15,811 bases of DNA from an uncultured Pseudogracilibacillus sp. (GCA_937960785.1 CALGOZ010000106.1:1-15811), one strand, 5' to 3'. Positions 1 through 7,193 are shown, counted from the stretch's first letter. Numbers and translations: made by a program. Notes: generated by a model not told the origin, from the sequence alone.

Positions 1-51
1 AAAAAGAGCCTCGAACCTTCTTTAAGTCGTTAGTAAGAAGGGAGGCTCTTT
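1..51 (-). terminator. Rho-independent terminator of lipM-lipA
   Basis: Bases 3-12 pair with 42-51 (10 bp, AAAGAGCCTC type) and bases 16-22 pair with 35-41 (7 bp), leaving a 3-base bulge and a 12-base loop. Read on the minus strand, the hairpin is followed by at least five T. It begins only a few bases past the lipA stop codon, so it closes the lipM-lipA transcript. In the plus direction only three T follow the stem, so leftward termination is the main role. Confidence 0.85.
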
Positions 52-54
52 AAT

Positions 55-1020
55 TTATTCCTCAGGCAACATATCTTTTAATGAAAAGTCGACAGGTCTC
101 TTTTCTGTTTCTTCATATCCACGCATATATTGAATCCGACGCTGAATCGTTTCTTTAGATACTTGTTCGTCGGCGTGATAAGAAGAACGAACGAGCGGTC
201 CAGAAACACAATGTGTGAAACCTTTTTCTAGGGCGATTTCCTTTAACTCTTTAAATTCATCTGGATGATAATAACGAACGACATCGAGATGCTTCTTCGT
301 CGGTTGTAAATATTGACCTAATGTTAAAATATCAACATCGTGAGCTAACAGATCATCCATTGCTTCTAAAATTTCCTCTTTCGTCTCTCCAAGCCCGAGC
401 ATCATGCTCGATTTTGTCGGTATGTAAGGGGCGACTTCTTTTACTCGTTTTAATAGTTGTAATGAACGATCGTAAGTAGCAATAGCTCGTACGCGTTTTG
501 TTAAACGACGAACTGTTTCAATATTATGGTTAAAAATATCTGGACCTGCAGAAAGCAATGTTTTTAAACTCTCGTAATCACCTTTCATATCAGAAGGTAA
601 AACTTCAATTGTCGTAAGCGGATTTAACGCTCGTACTTGGCGAATTGTTTCGGCAAAAACAGCAGCCCCACCATCTTTTAAATCATCGCGGGCTACCGCA
701 GTAATTACTACATGTTTTAGGCCCATAATTTGCACTGATTCGGCAACTCGTTTCGGTTCACGCCAATCAAGTTCGTTAGGAATACCGGTTTTAACGGCAC
801 AGAATCGACAGCCTCGGGTACATACATCTCCTAAGATCATAAAAGTAGCTGTTTTTCGCTCGCTCCAACATTCGTGTAAATTTGGACATTTCGCTTCTTC
901 ACATACGGTATTTAATTCTTTTTCTCGCATTAACCTTTTTAATTGCTTATACGAGTCAGAAGTATTAATTTTGATTTTTAACCAGTCTGGCTTGCGCATA
1001 TGTTCTTGATGTTTAGCCAT
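55..1020 (-). CDS. lipA: Lipoyl synthase LipA
   Basis: Radical SAM enzyme that inserts two sulfurs into protein-bound octanoyl groups to make the lipoyl cofactor of 2-oxoacid dehydrogenases and the glycine cleavage system; it acts in the cytoplasm. The 321 residues carry both iron-sulfur motifs of the family. The auxiliary cluster uses Cys40, Cys45 and Cys51 (CEEAKCPNLHEC). The radical SAM cluster uses Cys67, Cys71 and Cys74 (CTRGCRFC). Near the C-terminus is RSSYHAD (278-284), whose serine binds the auxiliary cluster in known LipA. The length is slightly above that of typical Bacillus LipA. The ATG has an AGGAGG 8 bases upstream, and that site lies inside the last codons of lipM. Only one base separates the lipM stop codon from the lipA ATG, so translational coupling is likely. 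The adjacent octanoyltransferase supports the role. Confidence 0.97.
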   Translation of the reverse strand: MAKHQEHMRKPDWLKIKINTSDSYKQLKRLMREKELNTVCEEAKCPNLHECWSERKTATFMILGDVCTRGCRFCAVKTGIPNELDWREPKRVAESVQIMGLKHVVITAVARDDLKDGGAAVFAETIRQVRALNPLTTIEVLPSDMKGDYESLKTLLSAGPDIFNHNIETVRRLTKRVRAIATYDRSLQLLKRVKEVAPYIPTKSSMMLGLGETKEEILEAMDDLLAHDVDILTLGQYLQPTKKHLDVVRYYHPDEFKELKEIALEKGFTHCVSGPLVRSSYHADEQVSKETIQRRIQYMRGYEETEKRPVDFSLKDMLPEE

Positions 1021-1021
1021 G

Positions 1022-1870
1022 TTAAATGCCTCCTATAGTTTTATCACTCTCACGCCTGAAAGTCCAAGACGAGGAACGATACTTTGTATTAGCTAAATGG
1101 TAAATAAAGTCCCACTCAGTTTTAGATAGGGTGAATGGTTTAGTGTCTACTTGTAAAGCATCGGTAAAACCTTTGTAAAAGGCGGCTTCGACCTCTTCAT
1201 AGGTAAATTTTTTAGATGAGATATCATATAAACTGACAGCTTTTTCTTTAAATTGTTTCTTTTTTTGTAATCTAGTTTCTTCATCTGGGAACTGAAATAA
1301 TTTAAATAAGAAATCTTCATGAAAACGAAAGGGGATCGATCCGTGTTGTAATAGTACTCCGTTTTTTCTCGTTTGGGCATTACCACTTACTTTTTTTCCG
1401 TTAACGACTAATTCATAAATTGCCGGGGTCTCAAAGCAGACTGCAGAACGGTCAGCATTTAGTTGCTGTTGTAAAATTTCTGCATCGACTCCTAAGTTAC
1501 GATAGCCTTGTACAATCCCTTGCGCAAGAACGAAATAAGCCTGTTCAATCGTCTTTGGAATCTTTGGATGATTTTCACTCACGACGATGCTATAAGTTAA
1601 CTCTTCATCGTGTAAGACGGCACTTCCACCAGTTAGTCGTCGAACGAGCTGACATCCTAGTTGCCTTACATGATCTAAATTAATCGAGGAATTAATTTGT
1701 TGGAAATGGCCAATTGATAAACTCGGCTTTTTCCATTGATAAAAGCGAATCGTTGGTTTAATCTTCCCTTTACTGTGCCAAAGAAGTAGAGCCTCATCGA
1801 TTGCCATATTCACTGCTGCATCAAGGGGCTCTGTCTGTAGTAAAAACCAAGTCTCCCTTTTTTGAACCAA
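1022..1870 (-). CDS. lipM: Octanoyltransferase LipM (lipoate-protein ligase fold)
   Basis: Transfers octanoate from acyl carrier protein to a lipoyl domain (GcvH in Bacillus), giving the substrate for LipA. It has the LplA/BirA fold, with RRLTGGSAVLHDEELTYS after about residue 77. The catalytic cysteine lies in SAVCFETPAIYEL and the invariant lysine in NGKKVSGNAQTR. A Cys in this central position, followed by an HGSI motif, marks LipM rather than the LipL amidotransferase. The frame is open from a GTG at 1879, but the AGGAG (1879-1883) overlaps that GTG. The next candidate, TTG at 1870, sits 8 bases after AGGAG. It gives a start (M)VQKRETW that aligns, as I recall it, with the start of Bacillus LipM. 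I therefore chose TTG, giving 282 residues. It is the first gene of a two-gene operon with lipA. No LipL or GcvH gene is in view. Confidence 0.93.
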   Translation of the reverse strand: MVQKRETWFLLQTEPLDAAVNMAIDEALLLWHSKGKIKPTIRFYQWKKPSLSIGHFQQINSSINLDHVRQLGCQLVRRLTGGSAVLHDEELTYSIVVSENHPKIPKTIEQAYFVLAQGIVQGYRNLGVDAEILQQQLNADRSAVCFETPAIYELVVNGKKVSGNAQTRKNGVLLQHGSIPFRFHEDFLFKLFQFPDEETRLQKKKQFKEKAVSLYDISSKKFTYEEVEAAFYKGFTDALQVDTKPFTLSKTEWDFIYHLANTKYRSSSWTFRRESDKTIGGI

Positions 1871-1902
1871 GACCTTCACTCCTAATAGTTGTAATTAATC
1901 TT

Positions 1903-1932
1903 ATTATAACAATAAGCGTCATTTAAGTGGAG
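1903..1932 (-). promoter_or_regulatory. lipM: Candidate sigma-A promoter of lipM-lipA
   Basis: On the minus strand a perfect TATAAT (bases 1908-1903) lies about 33 bases before the TTG start. A weak -35 (TCCACT, three of six matches) lies 18 bases further upstream. The -10 is convincing and the -35 is not, so this is a candidate only. The DnaA-box cluster begins about 50 bases further upstream. Confidence 0.45.
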
Positions 1933-1984
1933 CTAATCTAAAATAAACGGAAAATTAAAATATTAAAATATAACAAACCACCAC

Positions 1985-2132
1985 TTATCCACAACAAAAA
2001 GGTAATTTAACATTGATTTAATTGAAAACAACAGAATTATACACACTATCCACAGATCTATCCACAAAAATCATACACAATTAAAATAGTTGATATTTAA
2101 GGATTTGAACAATATATCCACATTTACCCACA
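1985..2132 (+). promoter_or_regulatory. Cluster of seven DnaA-box-like 9-mers
   Basis: Seven matches to the DnaA box TTATNCACA all lie on the plus strand within 148 bp. Two are perfect: TTATCCACA (1985-1993) and TTATACACA (2037-2045). Five have one mismatch: CTATCCACA (2046-2054), CTATCCACA (2058-2066), TCATACACA (2071-2079), ATATCCACA (2114-2122) and TTACCCACA (2124-2132). Boxes 2 and 3 abut, and boxes 3-4, 4-5 and 6-7 are 1-4 bases apart. The cluster lies between the leftward terminator of the yhgE-like gene and the lipM promoter, in otherwise AT-rich non-coding DNA. Such clusters are known in Bacillus subtilis as sites that bind DnaA and restrain initiation away from oriC. Here the function is inferred: DnaA titration, control of lipM-lipA, or an origin-related site. 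No dnaA, dnaN or recF is in the window. Confidence 0.75.
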
Positions 2133-2224
2133 ATTTTGTGTACATATTAGCAAAATGTTGATTGTTTACATAGCTTTAAGATAGATAAAATAAACTTTTC
2201 AAAATGTAAATCAACTCGAAAATT

Positions 2225-2265
2225 TAAAAAAGAACCTGAATTCCTTTAATATATAGGAATTCAGG
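2225..2265 (-). terminator. Rho-independent terminator of yhgE-like gene
   Basis: A perfect 11-bp inverted repeat, CCTGAATTCCT (2235-2245) and AGGAATTCAGG (2255-2265), has a 9-base loop. On the minus strand it is followed by TTCTTTTTT. It lies 65 bases past the stop codon of the leftward gene. Confidence 0.85.
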
Positions 2266-2329
2266 CGAGCTTTCACTTACTATTTTTTAAAGTTGAATTT
2301 TTTGTATGTTGCTACAGATAATGTTTGTT

Positions 2330-4939
2330 TTACGCACTTTCCTGCATCGTTGCAAATTTTCGCTTAAACATAACGATGAAATAAGATAGGGTTAATAATA
2401 GGGACAGAATCGTAAAGATCGCTAAGATTCCGCTATTTACCCACATGACGCCGAACTCACCACTAGAGATTACCGCTTTTAATCCTGCAACGGAATAAGT
2501 CATTGGTAAAAAGGCATTGAAGGCTTGCAACACTTCAGGAATTAACTCTAATGGGAAAGTTCCTGCGCTCGTCGTTAACTGTAAAATAAGCACGATAATT
2601 GCCATAAAGCGACCCGGGTCATCGAAGCAAGTAACCAAGAACTGGATTAAAGCAATAAAGGTCCAGCTCGTAAAGATTGCAAACAGATAAAACAGTGACA
2701 CACTTTGTACTTCAATTTTCAAGCCGAAAAGTAGTACACTTGCTGCGATTAGGGCTTGTAATACACCGATAATACCCAAACCAATCGTTTTACGTAAGAA
2801 CCAGTTGAAACCACTTGTTGGTACAACTGAAGGCTCTCGTAACGGATATACGATAGAAAGTAATAATGCCCCGACGTATAAACCTAAGGATAAGAAGTAA
2901 GGTGCAAACCCTGTTCCGTAATTCGGTACTTCATTAATTTTCTCATTATCTACTTCTACTGGATTTGCCATCATATTGTATGTGTCTTCATCGGCCTCGA
3001 CATCATTAATTTCCTCGACAGCTTCAGACATCTCTTCGTTAAATTCTTCAGTACCTTCTTTTAATTCATCGGTTCCCTTGGCTAGTTTTTCAGATCCTTC
3101 AGCCAATTCTGCTGTACCATCTTGGAACTGTTTAGCTCCATCTTCTAGTTGGATGATCCCATCTAGAAGTTCATTGGAACCATTCTTTAGAGCGGTGACT
3201 CCCTCTTTAGCTTCGAGGAATTTCTCAGTAAATAAAGTCATTTGAGACACATATTGTTGTTGACCATCTTTTAATTGGGTGGCTCCGCTTGTTAACTCAC
3301 TTGTACCATTAGCTAACTGACCAATTCCAGTTTGCAAAGCCTTTTGACCCTTTTGGAGATCGCCAATTCCGTTTTGGAACTGTGTAAAAACAGGTGCTGT
3401 CCCTTGAGCGATTAAACTTTCTATATCACCTGTTGCACTGTTAAGGCTACCCATCACTTGTTCTGTAAATTGGTTAAATCCAGATTCAACTTGCTTTTCT
3501 GTTTGGCCTATGGCACCATAGACCCCCTCGGTAATGTCGTGTTCAATTTGGTCCTTTTTATTAGAAATTGCATCATCTACATTAGGTAGTTTTGAATTTA
3601 TTCCTTGCTTAATTTGTTCTTGTAAAGTCTTTTGTAGCTGCTCTTCGTTTGGACTTTCTTCGGCGATTTTCTTAATGATCGGTTCGATTTGTTCTTCAGG
3701 TAGACCGGCCTTCCTTAAGGCTTCTTGCAAGTCGATAATTACTTGTTGATTTTTTTGATTTATTTCAGTAGCTAAGGTTATAGATAATTCCCTAGCTAAT
3801 TCATTAGAAGCTTCTGTTGCCTTATCTCCAACTTGATCTAACTCTTGATGAATTTGCGTGACAATTCCTTTAGAAAGTTGTGCGGCTAGACCGCTGGGAT
3901 TATTTGTACTTGCTCCAAGCCCTGCGATAATTCCTTTTTCTAATTCAGCGATACCTTCTTCTAGTGCTTTTCCACCTTGGGTAAGGGCTCCATCAATTTG
4001 TTTAGCTATTTGTCCTGGGAGTTCGTTTTCAAATTGGCTTAAACCAAACTTAAATTGCTCAGTACCATTTATTAAAGCAGGCACGTTATCTTTTAATTCT
4101 CTGACCCCTGCATCGGCTTGCTTTATTCCTTTGTCTAACTTTTCTTGACCTTCTTGCAAGTCTTTCGCACCATTTAATAGTTGGCCACTTGCATCGTATA
4201 ATTGATTTACACCGTTTTGTAGTGTGTTTGTCCCATCGGCTAGTTCGCTAGCGCCGTCCTTTAAAGCATGAGATCCATCGACGAACTCAATTGATTTTTC
4301 TGCTAAAGTAGCGAGATGATCTTTTAATAAATGAGTGTTTTCCTGTAACTCTTTTGCTCCATCGTCTAATTTTTCGGTAGCTTCCTCTGCATCTTCAAGT
4401 CCTTCAGCAACCTCATCTACTTTATCGAACATCGTCTCAGTGTACGTCTCGATAATCTTTTCTTCTAAGGCCATTTCGATTTGTAACATTGCCGTTTCAC
4501 CAATTTGTGAGGCAAGGAAGTTATAACTTTCATTCGGCACGTAACGGAGGCGTAGCTTTTCCGGATGATCATCCATTAAGGTTGTCGCATTACGTGAAAA
4601 GTCTGCCGGAATCTCAATTAATATATAATAATCTTGATCTTGTAATCCTTTATACCCTTCTTGTCGCTCGACGAAATGAAAGTCGAATTCATCTTCTTCC
4701 TTTAATTTATCGACAAGTTCATCCCCTAATTCGTACGTTTCTCCTTCGGATTCATAAGGTACATCCTCATTTACAATTGCTACAGGGATGTCATCGAGGC
4801 GATCGTAGGGATCCCAGAAGGCCCAAAGAAACATACCTGCATATAATAACGGAACAAAGATGACGGCTGTAATAGCAATCATCAGTTTCCGATCTTTTAA
4901 TACGGCAAAAGATTCCTTACTAAAGAAATTTCTAAACAT
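2330..4939 (-). CDS. yhgE: YhgE/Pip-domain membrane protein
   Basis: Large membrane protein of the YhgE/Pip family, whose members have an ABC-2-like membrane part; some are phage receptors or are linked to secretion of small proteins. With the start used here it has 869 residues. There is one N-terminal membrane segment (about 18-42) and a long exposed region. Five more segments lie between about 678 and 858, and there is a short basic tail. The exposed region carries two blocks of a seven-residue repeat of the form [DN]GxxxLx, for example DGASELA DGTNTLQ NGVNQLY near 228-250, and another block ahead of the C-terminal membrane part. This predicts a long helical rod. The ATG at 4939 was chosen because AAAGGGGG lies about 9 bases upstream; an ATG at 4981 has no site and overlaps an operator-like dyad. 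The TetR gene next upstream resembles the yhgD-yhgE pair of Bacillus subtilis. The exact cargo or role is unknown. Confidence 0.9.
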   Translation of the reverse strand: MFRNFFSKESFAVLKDRKLMIAITAVIFVPLLYAGMFLWAFWDPYDRLDDIPVAIVNEDVPYESEGETYELGDELVDKLKEEDEFDFHFVERQEGYKGLQDQDYYILIEIPADFSRNATTLMDDHPEKLRLRYVPNESYNFLASQIGETAMLQIEMALEEKIIETYTETMFDKVDEVAEGLEDAEEATEKLDDGAKELQENTHLLKDHLATLAEKSIEFVDGSHALKDGASELADGTNTLQNGVNQLYDASGQLLNGAKDLQEGQEKLDKGIKQADAGVRELKDNVPALINGTEQFKFGLSQFENELPGQIAKQIDGALTQGGKALEEGIAELEKGIIAGLGASTNNPSGLAAQLSKGIVTQIHQELDQVGDKATEASNELARELSITLATEINQKNQQVIIDLQEALRKAGLPEEQIEPIIKKIAEESPNEEQLQKTLQEQIKQGINSKLPNVDDAISNKKDQIEHDITEGVYGAIGQTEKQVESGFNQFTEQVMGSLNSATGDIESLIAQGTAPVFTQFQNGIGDLQKGQKALQTGIGQLANGTSELTSGATQLKDGQQQYVSQMTLFTEKFLEAKEGVTALKNGSNELLDGIIQLEDGAKQFQDGTAELAEGSEKLAKGTDELKEGTEEFNEEMSEAVEEINDVEADEDTYNMMANPVEVDNEKINEVPNYGTGFAPYFLSLGLYVGALLLSIVYPLREPSVVPTSGFNWFLRKTIGLGIIGVLQALIAASVLLFGLKIEVQSVSLFYLFAIFTSWTFIALIQFLVTCFDDPGRFMAIIVLILQLTTSAGTFPLELIPEVLQAFNAFLPMTYSVAGLKAVISSGEFGVMWVNSGILAIFTILSLLLTLSYFIVMFKRKFATMQESA

Positions 4940-4963
4940 GACTGTTTTCCCCCTTTGACAACA

Positions 4964-4988
4964 AATGACCAAAATGTTCAATTAGTCA
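4964..4988. promoter_or_regulatory. Operator-like dyad upstream of yhgE (site 2)
   Basis: TGACCA (4966-4971) and the imperfect partner TAGTCA (4983-4988) flank a central TGTTCA (4975-4980). Read on the plus strand, the 25 bp match 19 of 25 bases of the minus-strand reading of the dyad upstream of the TetR gene (5602-5626). The site lies 25-49 bases before the yhgE start. Two related dyads placed before the regulator and its neighbour are what a TetR-type repressor usually binds; binding itself is inferred. I could not find a convincing -10/-35 pair for yhgE here. Confidence 0.55.
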
Positions 4989-5007
4989 TTTTTGTGTAAA
5001 AATAACT

Positions 5008-5025
5008 GGATTATCGAGATAATCC
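5008..5025 (-). terminator. Weak hairpin at the tetR stop codon
   Basis: GGATTATC (5008-5015) pairs with GATAATCC (5018-5025), in practice about 7 bp with a 4-base loop. It spans the tetR stop codon and is followed on the minus strand by AGTTATTTTT. It is AT-rich with a broken T tract, so at most a leaky terminator between tetR and yhgE. Confidence 0.3.
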
Positions 5026-5583
5026 ATGAAACAAATAAAATTCAAATAAATTAGCAATGTCTTCCTTAGTTAATGGGTCATGGTAATTTTCCCAATCGAA
5101 AATTAACGCAATATACAATTTTAAAATGATAAAAGCGGTAATTCTCGAATCACAGTCGCGAATTTCACCACGTTCAATTGCTAAATTTACTTTCTGTTCA
5201 ATAAAGGATAAGATCGACTGTTCGAACTTTTCGATTATTGTCTGCACGGCCGGAGTACCTAAATCACGCTTTTCTTGGAAAAGCTTAATCATTAATTGGT
5301 GCTCCCGCCGATATTCGAGCATATTAAAAAGAGCATGATGCACATTTTCCCGAAAAGGTCGATCCTTTCGTGTTGCTTCGTTGGCTGTCTTTTGCATATC
5401 GTCAAAAAGTGTAAAGACGATTTCGTTAAAGAGTTCTTCCTTATTCTTAAAAAATGTATAAATCGTCCCTTTTCCGACATTTGCTAAACGGGCGACTTGA
5501 TCCATCGTCGTATTTTTATATCCATATAACGAAAAGGATTCTGTCGCAGCTTTAATAATTTCAGCCTTCCGGTCTATTGCCAT
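5011..5583 (-). CDS. TetR/AcrR-family transcriptional regulator
   Basis: Probable repressor of its own gene and of the adjacent yhgE-like gene. The 190 residues start MAIDRKAEIIKAATESFSLYGY. The N-terminal helix-turn-helix spans about residues 8-55, with TTMDQVARLANVGKGTIYTFFKNKEELF as the classic TetR recognition region. The remaining all-helical part is the ligand-binding and dimer domain. The length is normal for the family. The ATG at 5583 follows AGGAGG by about 8 bases; longer readings back to 5646 lack a site and would run across the operator-like dyad and candidate promoter. Arrangement and order resemble yhgD-yhgE of Bacillus subtilis. The inducer is not predictable from sequence. 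Its stop codon lies 71 bases before yhgE, so partial co-transcription is possible. Confidence 0.92.
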   Translation of the reverse strand: MAIDRKAEIIKAATESFSLYGYKNTTMDQVARLANVGKGTIYTFFKNKEELFNEIVFTLFDDMQKTANEATRKDRPFRENVHHALFNMLEYRREHQLMIKLFQEKRDLGTPAVQTIIEKFEQSILSFIEQKVNLAIERGEIRDCDSRITAFIILKLYIALIFDWENYHDPLTKEDIANLFEFYLFHGLSR

Positions 5584-5601
5584 AATTGTCCCTCCTGGAA
5601 T

Positions 5602-5633
5602 TGACCAAATGAACGAAATGGTCATTACGTTCA
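5602..5633. promoter_or_regulatory. Operator-like overlapping dyads upstream of tetR (site 1)
   Basis: TGACCA (5602-5607) and TGGTCA (5619-5624) form a perfect 6-bp dyad with 11 bases between. A second interleaved dyad is TGAACG (5610-5615) with CGTTCA (5628-5633). The block lies just downstream of the candidate tetR -10, where a bound repressor would block transcription. It shares 19 of 25 bases with the dyad before yhgE, which supports autoregulation plus control of yhgE. Confidence 0.6.
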
Positions 5634-5636
5634 AAC

Positions 5637-5665
5637 ATACTATCACATCTAAAAATAAAGCGCAA
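5637..5665 (-). promoter_or_regulatory. Candidate promoter of tetR
   Basis: On the minus strand TTGCGC (5665-5660) and TAGTAT (5642-5637) are 17 bases apart. The matches to sigma-A consensus are modest (three and four of six), but the operator-like dyads directly downstream fit a self-repressed promoter. Confidence 0.4.
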
Positions 5666-5715
5666 CTTTTAAAACTTTGTAAAAAAGCTCGCTTTATAAA
5701 AAAGGTAGCAAAATG

Positions 5716-5745
5716 TTATGATTTACAACTTATTAACGCTATAAT
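5716..5745 (+). promoter_or_regulatory. metA: Candidate sigma-A promoter of metA
   Basis: TTATGA (5716-5721) and a perfect TATAAT (5740-5745) are 18 bases apart, about 40 bases before the metA start. The short leader between promoter and gene leaves no room for a SAM (S-box) riboswitch or a T-box. Confidence 0.55.
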
Positions 5746-5784
5746 AATGAAAAGAATGAAAACAGTATAAAGGAGAGGCTAATC

Positions 5785-6693
5785 GTGCCTATTAATATTC
5801 CAAAAGGATTACCGGCAAGGAAGTTGCTAAAACAAGAGCGCATTTTCGTAATGGATGAAGAGCGTGCCCTTTCACAAGATATTCGTCCACTGAATATTAT
5901 CATTTTAAACTTAATGCCGGAAAAGGAAAAAACAGAATTGCAATTATTGCGACTGTTAGGAAATACACCTTTACAAGTAAATGTGGAATTTTTACATACT
6001 GCTACTCATAAATCAAAAAATGTAAGCAAATCTCACTTAGATACGTTTTACTATACCTTCGATGAAATTAAACATCGTCGTTTTGATGGGATGATTATTA
6101 CCGGCGCTCCTGTAGAGCACTTAGCTTTTGAGGATGTGAACTATTGGGAAGAACTGACGATGATTATGGAATGGACCAAAACCCATGTCACCTCCTGCTT
6201 TCATATTTGTTGGGGAGCCCAAGCCGCTTTATATTATCATTATGGAATTGACAAATATCCTTTACCGCGAAAGTTATCCGGTATTTATACCCATACTGTA
6301 GAAGATAAGACGATTCAACTCGTTCGAGGCTTTGAAGATGTATTTCGAGCTCCCCATTCTCGCTATACCGAAACGAAAATTGAAGATATTGATAAAAATC
6401 CACAATTAAAAGTTTTATCAACCTCTGAAGATGCAGGGCTTTTTTTATTAAAATCGATAGACAATAAACATATTTTTGTGACCGGACATCTCGAATACGA
6501 TGCAACGACTTTACGGGATGAATATGAGCGAGATTTAGCAAAAGGTTTAGATATTCATATGCCAGAGAACTATTTCCCAAATGATAATCCGAAAGAAGAG
6601 CCACTCAATACGTGGCGAGCCCATACCCACTTATTATTCTCTAATTGGTTAAACTATTACGTATATCAAGAAACACCGTATAAGTGGGAATAA
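5785..6693 (+). CDS. metA: Homoserine O-acetyltransferase MetA
   Basis: Activates homoserine by O-acylation, the first committed step of methionine synthesis; cytoplasmic. The 302 residues match the MetA (HTS) family along their whole length. Catalytic Cys142 lies in FHICWGAQAALY, and His235 with Glu237 in GHLEYD. Residue 111 is glutamate (GAPVEHLAFE). Published work on Bacillus cereus MetA linked Glu at this position to acetyl-CoA use, whereas Escherichia coli has Gly and uses succinyl-CoA, so acetyltransferase is the better name. The start is GTG with AAAGGAGAGG just upstream, and MPINIPKGLPA matches the usual N-terminus. No riboswitch precedes it. A MarR-family gene follows 35 bases after the stop codon on the same strand. 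Confidence 0.96.
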   Translation: MPINIPKGLPARKLLKQERIFVMDEERALSQDIRPLNIIILNLMPEKEKTELQLLRLLGNTPLQVNVEFLHTATHKSKNVSKSHLDTFYYTFDEIKHRRFDGMIITGAPVEHLAFEDVNYWEELTMIMEWTKTHVTSCFHICWGAQAALYYHYGIDKYPLPRKLSGIYTHTVEDKTIQLVRGFEDVFRAPHSRYTETKIEDIDKNPQLKVLSTSEDAGLFLLKSIDNKHIFVTGHLEYDATTLRDEYERDLAKGLDIHMPENYFPNDNPKEEPLNTWRAHTHLLFSNWLNYYVYQETPYKWE

Positions 6694-6728
6694 AGGTGAA
6701 CTGAAACGAAAGAAAAAGGATGAACGAT

Positions 6729-7184
6729 ATGGAAAAGGATAAAGCTCAGTCAACAGATGAAGAGTTATCGTTAAAACTTTTTATCGTTATTAACCGTGCA
6801 CTTGAAGAACTACGGAAAAAGGCGACAGAAGATGTAAAGCGTCACGGCTTAAACTTAACAGAATTTGCCGTGTTAGAATTGCTATACCATAAGGGAGCTC
6901 AACCAATTCAAGTAATTGGAAAAAAGGTACTCCTAGCAAGTAGTAGTATTACGTATGTCATTGATCAGTTAGAAAAGAAAGGCTTTTTAAAGCGACAAGC
7001 TTGTCCGAAAGACCGTCGGGTGACTCATGCAACGTTAACAGAAGAAGGTGAAGAACTTATTGCACGGATATTTCCAGAACACCGTCGTGCAATCGCCCAA
7101 ATGTTTACACCTTTATCCACGGAAGAAAAGCGAATTGCAATCGAATGGATGAAAGAAATCGGCTTTCATACAGAAAATTTATAA
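6729..7184 (+). CDS. MarR-family transcriptional regulator
   Basis: Winged-helix regulator of 151 residues starting MEKDKAQSTDEE. The DNA-binding part runs from about residue 40 to 105. It includes LTEFAVLELLYHKG, the recognition region LLASSSITYVIDQLEKKG and the wing CPKDRRVTHATLTEEG; helices at both ends form the dimer interface. The TEFAVLELLYHKGxQPIQ stretch recalls, from memory, the quinone/electrophile regulator MhqR of Bacillus subtilis, but I do not claim orthology. A Cys in the wing (KRQACPKDRR) could be redox-active. The ATG at 6729 was chosen because AAAAAGGA ends 8 bases before it; an ATG at 6720 overlaps that site. No separate promoter was seen in the 35-base gap after metA, so read-through is plausible. 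The MFS transporter converging from the right could be a target, but this is untested. Confidence 0.9.
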   Translation: MEKDKAQSTDEELSLKLFIVINRALEELRKKATEDVKRHGLNLTEFAVLELLYHKGAQPIQVIGKKVLLASSSITYVIDQLEKKGFLKRQACPKDRRVTHATLTEEGEELIARIFPEHRRAIAQMFTPLSTEEKRIAIEWMKEIGFHTENL

Positions 7185-7193
7185 TTCCATAGA

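Larger units (their letters stand above)
1880..2329. other. 450-base non-coding region between lipM and yhgE
   Basis: No credible open frame is present on either strand. From left to right it holds the lipM ribosome binding site and promoter (about 1879-1932), an AT-rich stretch, the DnaA-box cluster (1985-2132), and a second AT-rich stretch (about 2145-2230) with no recognised motif. Last comes the leftward terminator of the yhgE-like gene (2225-2265). A degenerate opposite-strand box (TGTGTACAT, 2137-2145, two mismatches) follows the cluster. Confidence 0.7.

Noticed and set aside
1880..2329. Chromosomal oriC
   Set aside because: Despite the DnaA boxes there is no dnaA, dnaN, recF, rpmH or gyrase gene nearby, and I found no clear DnaA-trio repeat next to the boxes. 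A secondary cluster is more likely.
2976..4863. Several plus-strand open frames opposite yhgE
   Set aside because: They are Ser/Leu-rich mirror images of the repetitive Gly/Leu/Asp codons of the minus-strand gene and have no credible ribosome binding sites.
5584..5784. S-box or T-box riboswitch before metA
   Set aside because: The distance from the candidate promoter to the start is about 40 bases and no conserved riboswitch or T-box motif is visible.
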